Origin: Jaltomata sinuosa
Taxonomy: Eukaryota > Streptophyta > Magnoliopsida > Solanales > Solanaceae
Direction of reading: 5' to 3'
NCBI GenBank assembly: GCA_003996215.1
Contig: QJPP01001735.1
Span: forward strand, 62,001 to 126,000
DNA: 64,000 nt
The first letter of the stretch is position 1. Each line of letters starts with the position of its first letter. Below, in pieces: positions 34,656-44,486 of the stretch. The notes beneath the pieces were generated by a model. The model was not told where the DNA came from. It saw only the letters and a list, made by a program, of their open reading frames with translations, and ran no database searches. Position numbers and translations under genes: made by a program.

Positions 34656-36085
34656 TGCTTTTTGATAAGTTGGTTACCTACTTATTTAGCTTTTAATCTG
34701 ATGCTTTTGCTAGTACAAAGTGGACAAATAGTGCAAATGTAATAAATTATTTCTATTTCACAGGTTTCTGTATTTTATATGTGTTCAGAAAGGATTCGGG
34801 TGAAAAAAAGTCAAAATGGAGCTAATTAGAGTTTCTAGTCACTGGCAGTAGATTGTTCATCGCAATCCCGAGCCACATCCCACACGATCGCGGTCAATTA
34901 GAAGTCAATGCTATGCGACTGCGAGGAAATTACTATGCGACAATGATAAAGAAAGAGAAAACACCTCACCATTGCGTGGTAAAGTCATGTGACTTGATGA
35001 GGAGATTTACAGACCATCACGACCGCGAGGTACATTCATGCGACCGTGATAAAGAAGTCAGTTGCTGCAAGGCTGAATTGGAGAATTTCCATTTCTGGAA
35101 ACCCCAATCCACATAAAAGCTCATCCCATCCGTTTTGGAGAGATATTCTGGATTTTACAAAATTGTTCTTCAACCAATTCATCCTTATTCTTAGAGTGAA
35201 CAACATAGGGCTAGCTTGGGGAGCAATTTCATCCTCCAACACCATTGGAGTGAAGATTGGATGCTTTTATTGTAAAATCTTAAGTTCCTTTATTCAACTC
35301 TTTCTTCGCATTACGAAATCTATTGGTGTGTCGGTGTATTTGACATTGGGATGTTGTGTTAGATATAAACAATATTTGGGTGTAATTTCTTATCTTGTGC
35401 TTTTACAATTTATTTAATATTTTCTAGTTTATGAATTGGGTCTTTGAATCTCTAATTATTCTTCTGCTTGAACTGAATCTAAAGGGAGTGATCAACCCTT
35501 AGAATTTCCCTCTTTACTTTGATTTTTCTTGAAAGAGTTAATTAAGGTCGGGAAAAATTGATTATCACTAACTTGAGGCTATAACCCTCGTTTAAGGAAT
35601 TGGCTGGAAGTAGTGATTCTAGTGTTGCCATAATTGGAAGAGCTTTGCTAGCACTTAGCTGGGTTTGAGAGAACTGGTTGAGGTATATTTGTCGATGGTC
35701 GAAAGACATTGGTAAATTATCGATACTTCCAAGGCTTGATTCATTTTCCCCATGATTAATCTAGTTTGTATTTGGTAAACTTGTAATGGATAGTATGGAT
35801 TTGAAGTTATACCCATTCCCAAATCTCCCTTGCGATCCTTGCGTTAGGAAGAGTTGGTCGACCTCGCAATTACAACATCGCTCGTGTTTTCTTCTACAAA
35901 CCCCCCAATCATTTGTACTTGGCTTGTTGAACTTGAATAAGTTGCTTTAACTTTTTACTATCTTAATCGCGATTACATTGTTCTTTGTGTGATCGACCCG
36001 GACTCTCATTGGGAAAATAAATATGGTTTGCTTAATGATCACTGTTACCTTTATATTGGAGAGTATATTTGAGCATTATAAAAAA
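34656..36085 (+). repeat. LTR-like region of an Athila/Tat-like element
   Basis: Bounded on the left by the cut family G LTR and on the right by a PBS-like site. It has a GC word array (34858-35062, words like CACGATCGCGG, ATGCGACTGCGAGG, CACGACCGCGAGG) and a TATA-like ACATAAAAGC at 35111-35120. I cannot place its start. The ORFs 34853-35116 and 35046-35417 overlap the array and match nothing. Confidence 0.5.
34858..35062 (+). repeat. GC word array in the Athila/Tat-like LTR
   Basis: Words alternate between CGATCGCGG, CGACTGCGAGG, CATCACGACCGCGAGG and CGACCGTGATAAAG. The same vocabulary as family G copies 4, 5 and 9, although the flanking LTR sequence is unrelated. Confidence 0.65.
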
Positions 36086-36103
36086 TGGTATCATTGCCGG
36101 GGA
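36086..36103 (+). other. Primer-binding-site-like sequence (tRNA-Asp type, mutated)
   Basis: TGGTATCATTGCCGGGGA. From memory, Athila-type elements have TGGCGCCGTTGCCGGGGA here; all four differences are C-to-T or G-to-A transitions. It marks the end of the LTR at about 36085. Confidence 0.6.
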
Positions 36104-36210
36104 ATAATGTGGCATATTGAGTTAGTTTAGAATTTGAGTTTACTTACTCTAGTTCAAATTTGTGAATAGTTGTTTTTATTTTATTTAGTTTTATTTTTTT
36201 GATTGACTCC

Positions 36211-36663
36211 ATGGCATCTCGAAATGTTAAAAAATGTTGTGGTTTGATCCCGTGTTATAAGAAACCTTGTTGTTATTGTGGAGGACCCCAAATTTTGTGT
36301 AATTGTAAAATTTGTCACAGAAGAGGAAAGTATTCACCTTCTCGCTCTTATGATGGGTGCAATTGCTATTTGTGTGGTAGTCGTGACAGACATTGGAGCG
36401 ATTTCCCTAATGATGACCATCCCTCTCTCCCCTTTTTTGCTAATAATGTTGCGAGTGGAGCTTGTGATCTTAACAGGAACAATGACTCGACAAGTGAAGA
36501 AGGCATGTGTGCCATGCTCCAAACTCTCTTGGCCATGCGAGATAGCATAGAGGAGGGTGTGCAATCCATAAATCAAGGCTTTGTGGACACAATATCTAAG
36601 AAAGAAGAGGAGAGAAATCATGCCACGCAACCCATGGAGGATTTGTCCACTCCTCTTGGCTAA
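36211..36663 (+). CDS. Cys-rich hypothetical protein of an Athila/Tat-like element
   Basis: Open for 150 codons from the ATG at 36211, about 107 bases after the PBS-like site, so in the gag position. I do not recognise the family. Twelve Cys lie in the first 55 residues: 9, 10, 15, 20, 21, 23, 30, 32, 35, 50, 52, 55. Two CxCxxC units (30-35, 50-55) suggest metal binding; the first half is otherwise Lys/Arg/Tyr-rich (KYSPSRSYDG). The second half is acidic and helical-looking (AMLQTLLAMRDSIEEGVQSI, KKEEERN). It stops at TAA (36661), but the same frame continues open to about 36867 (acidic, INFGDDDEDFQNMES), so it is perhaps a truncated longer protein. It is unlike a CCHC Gag knuckle. Real expression is unproven. 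Confidence 0.45.
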   Translation: MASRNVKKCCGLIPCYKKPCCYCGGPQILCNCKICHRRGKYSPSRSYDGCNCYLCGSRDRHWSDFPNDDHPSLPFFANNVASGACDLNRNNDSTSEEGMCAMLQTLLAMRDSIEEGVQSINQGFVDTISKKEEERNHATQPMEDLSTPLG

Positions 36664-37640
36664 ATTGATGAAGAAGACCCTCCAAGCCAAAGACATGAAC
36701 ATGTCTGGAACATTGAGCTCAAACAAATTAACTTTGGGGATGACGATGAAGATTTTCAAAATATGGAATCACCCCAGAGTGAGTTCGTACTGATAGTGCT
36801 TGAACTCCAACAAGAGGAAAAACTTGACTTAGGTGAAATTGTGAGCCAAGAATGGGTGTTAAATTGAGCTCACCAACTTGAAGCCCATGGGGAACAATGT
36901 GGAAGAATGCTACCAATGTTCGAGATATTGTTGAAAAGGCACGCCAAGTGAAGTCAAAAAAGGGTTACTTGAAATTGCTATCCAAAATTTGGACACTGAT
37001 GTGAGTGCTCGTGTTGAAATAGTAGTTTTGAGTTATTCCCTATTGAAGAGGAGGAAACAAAGGATGCTCATGAATTGAAGGTGTTGTGGCAACCAACTAC
37101 TCCATACATGAATCATGATGCGAAAATTAAACGAATGATACTAGAGTTGCAATTCAAAGTCCAACGGTTCATCTTGAAAGACTCTAGTTAATTTGAAAGT
37201 GAGGATGTTATGAATGAGGCAAACGTGAGAGTTGAGATGCCCAATTCTTATTCCAACCACTTTTCAACCTTAATCTTGGTTGAATGGATGAAAGTCAAAG
37301 TAATAAAACTCTTGGAAGATCTTGGAAGGAGGATGGATCGAGGTTTATCCGGTTTTAAGTTTGTTATTGAAAGAAGTCAAAATGACCTTCCTTCCTTGAA
37401 GGCAAAAAAGTGCAAAATGTGACACCAAGAAAATGGCCTTCTCATGTTCTCACTTTCACACTGTGATTGTCACCGGAAGTTCAATTCAAATTTGGGTCGA
37501 AGGTTCAAATATTCCAAATGGAGATCCAAATGGTGACATATCTTGCATCGCGCCACGATGTTAAATTGTGTGCTTGATGGGAGGCAATCCATCATTTGAA
37601 AAATTCCTTTTTATGTTATACTTCACTTTTTATATCTTGT
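36664..37640 (+). other. Remnant between the Cys-rich ORF and the next LTR-like block
   Basis: Contains the in-frame acidic continuation to 36867, a short open stretch at 37210-37422 (70 codons, no recognised domain) and, near 37560-37600, the phrase TGCTTGATGGGAGGCAATCC, which resembles a conserved phrase found after pol in Athila/Tat elements. RT and integrase are absent, so the element appears non-autonomous or internally deleted. Confidence 0.4.
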
Positions 37641-37904
37641 TGGTTTATGTAGGTGCCCAAAGGAATATAAAGAGGACCCCAAGTGTTGAAAAGCACAAAA
37701 AATACATCTGAAACTTGTGTGTTTCACACTTGTAAGAGTACCCGTCATACAGGCCATCGCATGAGCAATTAGTGAACTGAGAGAAAAATTTTACTTGTGC
37801 GATAGTGGTAAATTTCAAACCTCTCATTGTGCCCATCGCACAAGCCTCTGGATGCCAAAATAGTGCAACTGGGAAGGTTTCTGAAATTCAACATGTACTA
37901 TGGC

Positions 37905-38117
37905 ATCGCGATCGTGAGCACTGACCATCCCTCTCACGTTGAAGTAAGATTCTAGTACTCTTTGCGACTGCATGAACTTTTAAGATTCTAGTACTCTTTG
38001 TGACTACATGAACTTTTCATGTGATTGCGTCGGGTTAAGGGATATTAATTTATTGCGATTGCGTGATAAGGCCACGCGATCGCGAGGCACCAAACAGTTT
38101 CCAGGTAATAAAAGTTC
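37905..38117 (+). repeat. GC word array, 36-bp duplication and TATA-like site
   Basis: Words CATCGCGATCGTGAG, TTGCGATTGCGTG and CACGCGATCGCGAGG surround a 36-bp tandem duplication (37945-37980 and 37981-38016, two differences). AATAAAAG at 38107-38114 follows the array. The flanks do not match the LTR at 34656-36085, so this looks like another LTR promoter with the same layout. Confidence 0.55.
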
Positions 38118-38464
38118 GAAAGAACCATTTCACGAACAAAAAGTGGCCTTCAACTTGGTTAGCTTTCTCTCCTAAAGCACATAATAAAACCCTCCATCAA
38201 CTTCAATTCTTTGGTATCTTCACTTTGCAACATCAAAGGTATGTGATCCTTCTCCTAATCTTTGCTTCTATTTTGTTCGTTTGTGTGAAAAAAAAATAGT
38301 GGTGCTAAAATACCAAAGTGGATGCCATTGTTTGCTTTCAAAATAAGTGTTAATCGGGTGTTGTGGTTGCATAATATTGGGTGATACTGGTTGTGACAGA
38401 GGGAAATATTGGTTTACTATTTTTTGGGATAAAAAGTAACCCGAATGGGGTGTGAAAATAGTGG

Positions 38465-38700
38465 ATTAAAAGGTGCACAACACCTGTTCAACGCACTGCC
38501 TGAACAAAATTTTTCTAGGCAAGAAGATGACCCTTGCAATTGTGATGCCAAATTTTGCGATAGCGAGGAACAACTTCTCTAAACTCCGCAATCTCAATGC
38601 CCCACCCCGCGATCGCGATGAGTTAACTTTTTGAAAAAATAATTTTGCTTTCGCTTTCGCGATGAATAATCCCGCGATCGCAATGACTAGTTCTGGTTGT
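38465..38700. repeat. Second GC word array before the Transposase_32-type ORF
   Basis: Words: TTGCGATAGCGAGG, CCGCGATCGCGATGAG, TTTCGCGATGAATAATCCCGC, GCGATCGCAATG. No clear TATA box was found beside it; the strand of action is unknown. Confidence 0.5.
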
Positions 38701-38843
38701 TCCAAAAATAGTAGCTTTGCCCAGCTCTGTATGGGATTGTTTTTCCTCATTTCTTTATCCTATTCATGTCCCAACACATTGTTTTACATGCATAAATTTG
38801 TGTTTGACAATTTTGTTTCTCGTGGAGGTACTTAAAGTTTGAA

Positions 38844-39984
38844 AATGGCTCCAGTGTGAAATGAAATTGAATATGAAAATGCCAACCAAGTGGCCAACGA
38901 GGAATACTTTGACCAAGGAACTTTTGTCTCCCTCAAATACTCAAAATTATATGATCGTACTTGACAAAACCAATCACGAGGGAGAGTGGCGTTGTGTTGG
39001 ATTGGTTGGAAGAGAAATGGGCCGACTTCTATGAAAAGTAAGTTACAAATAGGTGGTTATGCTTTGCCACTAAGCACATCAAGGCGAACATTGTCGCAAT
39101 CCATGAATTTTATGCTAATGCAGCAAGTTGGTGCGATTTGATCTGAACTTTATCAATGGATTCTATAACCATCAAAATATTGATAATTCCACAATAAAAG
39201 CTCGGGCCAAAGAATTGGGAACCAATTGTTTTGTGCAACACTTTCATGAAGAAACGGTCCCCCAATGGATAGCTTTAAACTCAAGAATTGAGTCTTCCGC
39301 GTTCACCCTTGAAGCTTGCACTTGGCTTTCTATCATTTGTGCCCGAATCATGGCTTCGAAGAATGAATCTGATGTGTCACCTGAAAAAACACTAGTGATA
39401 TGTGATATGATGGAAGGTCTCTCGGTGAATGTAGGCCAATTGATTGTACAAGAGATTCAACAAGTGGTGCTTGAAGGTAGCAATTTTTTGTTTTTTCCTT
39501 TATTGATTACATATCTATGCTACCAAGCATGGGTTTCCAAGAGGGATGACAAAAATGAGAGAAAACCCAAAAAGATGGTTCACCCTTTTAAAAAGAGAGG
39601 AGCCGTGGACTCACTGTCATTCAGTCTATTCTCAGGATCTAGTGAGGCGCTTGAGTCAGCCACCACTGCTGCAGCTATTGGGCTAATAGGGATTTGCCCC
39701 TGACACTCTGCCACATCTCTAGCCCGTTCTATGGCATGGATGCCCAGATTCGCCAGATTGTACGGGTCTAAGTTTGGGTCTGGGAGGTAGTTCCACAACA
39801 CTAGCACCCGGTGCTTCTTCTTCCACTACTCCTAGTGGACCTAAACTAGCTAGTGTAGCGGACCAACAATAGCATATCAAGGAGAGGCTGGCAAAGGTTG
39901 AGAGGGGACAGAAAAAGCAGAGGGACCATAATAGAAAGCAAAGCAAATTCCTCACGAAGATGATAAGCACTTTGAGGAAGCTCA
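38844..39984 (+). pseudogene. Putative plant transposon protein (Transposase_32 type), broken
   Basis: The frame starts ATG-GCT-CCA-GTG-TGA at 38844, so it is stopped at codon 5, then continues in pieces; the longest open part is 39128-39703 (about 190 codons). It reads VRFDLNFINGFYNHQNIDN, later WIALNSRI, ACTWLSIICARIM, GLSVNVGQLIVQEIQ and FPLLITYLCYQAW, which fits the plant-specific 'putative plant transposon protein' domain (PF20167 by memory). A Lys/Glu-rich coiled-coil tail (KERLAKVERGQKKQRDHN) runs to the family G LTR at 39985, which cuts it. The role of the domain is unknown. Confidence 0.65.
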
Positions 39985-41595
39985 TTTCTTAGGTCATGAT
40001 GGCACCTACAACCCCCCAGTAGGAGAACCAATTCCTGTAGCTCAAAATGGTTTGTAATAGGCTACTGCCTAACCAATACACACAATGAACAGAAATAAGC
40101 GGAAGCAGAATATAAAGATAGGATATACAAATGATACTACACCAACCCAAAGACTTGGTATCGATAGTACAGAAGCTTCTAATAGAATACAAGTGCTAGA
40201 AGTAACAAAATGATAAGTACAATTGTCTCTTAATATACAAAGAGTAACAGTACTAAAGATGAGATACGGTCAAGCCCTGACCGTCAGGTGCTCACCCTAG
40301 TCTCGAATATCCAAAAGCTGCACGAGTCTCCAATGTGATCAACGGTGAAAGCTTAACTAATATATGCACAAGAAAGATGCAGAAGTGTAGTATAAGCTTC
40401 AATTTCTAAGAAAAGGGTACCCAATAGGCATTATCAACCGACTGAGCGCATATAAGATATAAAAACAGTAATATAGCAGATAGATAGAAAGTGGTCACAT
40501 AGAAAAATAGAGGAAGCACAAGGAACTAGCACAGAGAACAGATAACCAAGAGTTATAAACAAACAATGCTAGCACATAAAATAAATATACACAGAACATA
40601 GGTGTAAGAAAGAGAGACGCACCTAGGATCCTTACAACAATAGTATAAATAGAGAGAGAATCAGGAATGTGGCGGTATACCGGTAACCTCAAGTAAGATC
40701 AAGTAAGAAGGGAAATAAGGAAAGCAACCCAACAAAATTAACTAGAATCCATAAAAGTAATGAAAACATACTAAAAACACCAACTCTCAAGATAAGCATG
40801 AACCAAGATCCACCTCACAATTTACAACCTTGAATGGAATAACTAAACCACCAGAACCAAGAGTTCTACTCAGAATCAAGATAAGGAACAACCTACAACA
40901 AATCACAACTTCCCAGGAAGATGAACGACAGAGCCTCAAAGATATAGGACTCACTAGCCCCTCAATACTCAAGCCCAAAACTCGGAGCCTTAACAGGCTA
41001 AAACTTACCAATTCTCAAGAACCAGGGACCATAACTAGATCTATGAAATGATAGGAGTAATATAATCTACCTACAATCCCAACGGCCTCCCATACAACTG
41101 AGGAATGCAATCAAGTGAAAACAAACTCTATGACCGCCCATACAACCAGAGCGTACACTGAACACACAACAAATAAGGGTGGAATCCGAGTGATATGCAT
41201 GATGATGATAATGATAGAACCCATAATAGTAACTATCTATGCACCTCCCTCGGTACTCCAGCATGAGGACCCATGGTTGGATGTTCCCACTGTACCTAAT
41301 TCTATACTGTATACCCCTCCTCCAGCATGCTCGGCCCTTTAGCCAGGTCTTGGAATGGTAGGGCCAATGGAGGTCCCTGACCACATACAGTAATGAACAT
41401 GAAATCACAGAGAATCAGAACCTCGAAGTATGTGATCGGAATTGAACTTGGTCTAAAATAGTAGTATTAATCTCAAAAGACCCTCTCAAAGTATGCCTGC
41501 AATATACATGGGCCTAAATCAGTGATAAAAGTCTCAATAACCCTCTCAAAGGGTGCCCAGAGAAAATCCGGGTCTAAATCAGTAATAAAAAGATA

Positions 41596-41685
41596 AAGTC
41601 TAGTGCTCTGCCTAGCCGAGCCTAGTATCAGTAGAAAATCAAGTCTAGTGCTCTGCCTAACCGAGCCTAGTATCAGTAGGTAATC
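41596..41685 (-). repeat. Two 45-bp units in LTR copy 6
   Basis: Units AAGTCTAGTGCTCTGCCTA(G/A)CCGAGCCTAGTATCAGTAG start at 41596 and 41641. Copies 7 and 8 have one unit and copy 10 has three, so the number varies. Confidence 0.8.
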
Positions 41686-42859
41686 AGGTATGAAATCATC
41701 CAAATCCCATTTTATCATCATTTATATTGAAAATGGGCCCCCAGGGCCATGCATGTTTAGAAAACCATTTACAGTCCGCCCGAGGCCAAATTAGTAGTAA
41801 AACATTTAGGGAAAACCTTTTCATGTATGATATGCTCGCAAACAATAGAGTAGCCCAAAATGGATAACAAATATTTCCTATCGGGCCTGTACATGATCAT
41901 AAGCTCTACATCAGTCATAACAAGCCTAGAAGGATACCCCTATGTCTGGGACTCGCAGACATTCCCAATTAACCCACCATCTATGTTCCAGAGTCAATAC
42001 AAGGTCACACAGGACCACAAGGGTAATATAAAATACTGATACGATTACTAAAATCAACGTATGAAATAAATGGACAGAAAAGACGGGCACGGTCTGGGGT
42101 ACCAACCTAAAATAACCCACCCAAGGATACTAATTAATGCAGTTATAGCCTATATACCCAGAGTCTAGGTAGGGAAAGCCATAACCTACCTGTCATCCGA
42201 TGAATAGCTGCGGGGATGGCATCCTCCAGGCTCAAACTTCCCCGGGGGACTCAAAAGCACGAAACCACTATCAATACAATAATCTACACATCAATACAAG
42301 ACTAACAATACCAATAATGTCATAAACATAACTGGGTCAAAATCTGGGCCACAAACGGGCCCATGGGCCCTATAATCCGAAACTAGAAATAAAAAACTCC
42401 CATGTGTTCCTTACAATCCCGGGAGTGCATGCTCAAAATTTGAGAAAATATGGACAAGGAAAATGGCACAAAATAGCCCGCTAAAAAGTAAACTTAAGAG
42501 GGAAGATTCAAGAATGAAATCTGAAAACTAATCAAAAGATACTTACCACAATAAGAGGAACAAGCTAAGGTAGTGAAAACTCTGATCCCATGAACATGCA
42601 AGCCCAAGAAATGGATTCTACACAGAATTTCCAAGCTTTGAGAAATAGCAACAATAATGTTTTATGCAATGGAGTAGGAGCAAGTTTTGGGGAAGAAGAA
42701 CATACTAAAATCGACCAAGAAGCAAGGCGTGCCAACCAAATTGATGGATTCTCTAAGCTAAGATTGAAAGGAGCACTTTGGTAGAGGGGATTTTGTATTT
42801 GGAGTTGGGAATAAGTGAGAAATAGAGCTTGAAAAATGAAAGCCCAAGAATATAACTGC

Positions 42860-43040
42860 TGGCACGTTGGTCAACGCCATCGAGCAAGAGGAGGGCTAGG
42901 TGCCTCGGTGGCGTCGTGCTGGCACGTGGGTGGGCATTGGAGCACTATAACATAGGCACAACGCCATTGGCACTGATGGCACGCTCAGGCTAGCACGATC
43001 GCGCTGCCTGGATGCCATTGGCGCTGAACGCCTAGCCTGC
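42860..43040 (-). repeat. GC-rich word array in LTR copy 6 (GGCACG / CGCCATTGGC type)
   Basis: Words: TGGCACGTTGG, TGGCACGTGGG (G-box CACGTG at 42923-42928), ACGCCATTGGCAC, TGGCACGCTCAGG, GCACGATCGCGC, CCATTGGCGCTGAACGCC. It lies about 660-840 bases from the LTR 5' end and next to ATATAACT (42850-42857), the TATA position on the minus strand. Confidence 0.65.
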
Positions 43041-43701
43041 AACAAAAACAGCAAAACATAAAACTCTCTAAGGGCATTCCCAGCATAATTGGAACCCGAT
43101 ACTCAAAAACCAAATATTCTATTAGAGTGGAAACGACATTACAGACTCAACAAAATCAACAAAACTCCCATACGAGGTCATTTTGGAGGATTATTGACCC
43201 AAGTCAACACTATCTAAAGCAAACCAAACATAAAAAATGAGCCTGGCTCATCCGGAACCTGAACCAACCAACTAACTAACACAAACTCGAAATACCAGAG
43301 CTAACGACGCTAAAAAAAATTCCATCTCATCCCATCTTCTCTGAATGTTGACCAAAGTCAACCAAATAGGCCCACTATCCTAAAAATATAGAACGAGAGA
43401 GAATTCTAAGCTGAAAATCTCCTGGATCCTGACGAAAGGTCCCAAAAGACCAAAGTCTACGTTACCGAGCTAACGAAACTGTCGCAATGTAATTTGTAGC
43501 ACGTTCATCAAGAATGTTAACTGAAGTCAATAATTTCAAAGGCTTAAGCTCTAAAACAAGGAACTGCCAAAAAGTCCAAACAGACGGTGCAAGCACTGGA
43601 CTATTAGTCCAGCAAGCCATAAATGACTTGGGGCCTCTAGAGGCAAGCTCTAACAGTACGAGAAAGGCAAACACGCATAAATGACCGGAAGGGTCATTAC
43701 A

Positions 43702-44486
43702 TAGTATGATGAGTTACTTAGATATTTGGTGATGCATAGGGGTATATGCTTATGCTATAAAAAGCTGTTGGAGAATTGGTGATTTTCTCCAAGTTTTGGT
43801 ATGAGATTATGATTGTTAGAATAGTAGTCGAAGCATAACATTTGAAAATTTATATGGAATAAACATTAGTTTTTGACCCATTAGCTTCAGCTTGATGAAA
43901 GAATGCTAGCAGACTTGGAATTAGCGTTATCAGCCTTGGATAAGGCCAGTTTTTGACATGAAGTGCTTAGAATGGACTCGAAAGAGTAGAGATTCCTTTT
44001 TGAGAAAATGGAAAGTCATAAGTCAATGTTTCGGAGAGTGGTAATGTATTTTTTAATTGTGTTGTGTATTAATGAAGGTTTTGAAAGTGTGAATAGAGGA
44101 TTTGTAAGGTCATTGTATTTTGTTGGTACAGATTTTGGAACTAGACTTATAATTATTAGATTATGGTGACTGTGTTGGGTTTTGGTGAATTGGATATGTT
44201 CAGAACTATGGTTATGACCAATTCAGTTATTATATGTAGAGGCAGTTCAAAAGTATGAAAAATAGATATTTGGAGAAGTTTTGATTTTGGATAGTAAAGA
44301 TGTAGTCTTAAGGGATAAAATAAAGGAGGATTTTGACAGTTAGGGTGAAAAAGCAGTACTACAGCTGTAACATTGCTCGAAAGTGTTTGTATAAGGTCTA
44401 CAATAGATATTTACAGTTGCTCGACAGTCTTTGTTCTTTCCATACTCTTACATTCGATAAAAAATGTGTCTTTTAGTTGTGGATAA
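43702..44486 (+). other. Decayed 3' internal region upstream of LTR family H
   Basis: No ORF or domain recognised. Position and the tract CTTTTAGTTGTGGATAATG just before 44487, which resembles the pre-LTR tract of family G, suggest the end of a plus-strand gypsy internal region. Confidence 0.4.

Larger units (their letters stand above)
39985..43701 (-). repeat. Family G LTR, copy 6 (solo-like)
   Basis: Right end GGGTCATTACA at 43701; left end has lost about 15 terminal bases (TTTCTTAGGTCATGATGG). Flanked by the Transposase_32-type pseudogene on one side and unrelated sequence on the other, with no internal domain, so it behaves as a solo LTR. Length 3.7 kb. Contains a two-unit 45-bp tandem repeat (41596-41685), a TATA-like stretch (42850-42857) and the array at 42860-43040. 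Confidence 0.85.

Noticed and set aside
34853..35417. Two overlapping ORFs of 87 and 123 codons
   Set aside because: The first reads through the GC word array, the second through LTR-like sequence; no recognised domain and no sign of selection.
41067..41408. Peptides that recur between LTR copies (also 48231-48617, 61089-61379, 23192-23461)
   Set aside because: The likeness follows from DNA homology of the LTR. Several frames show it equally and no frame stays open in all copies.
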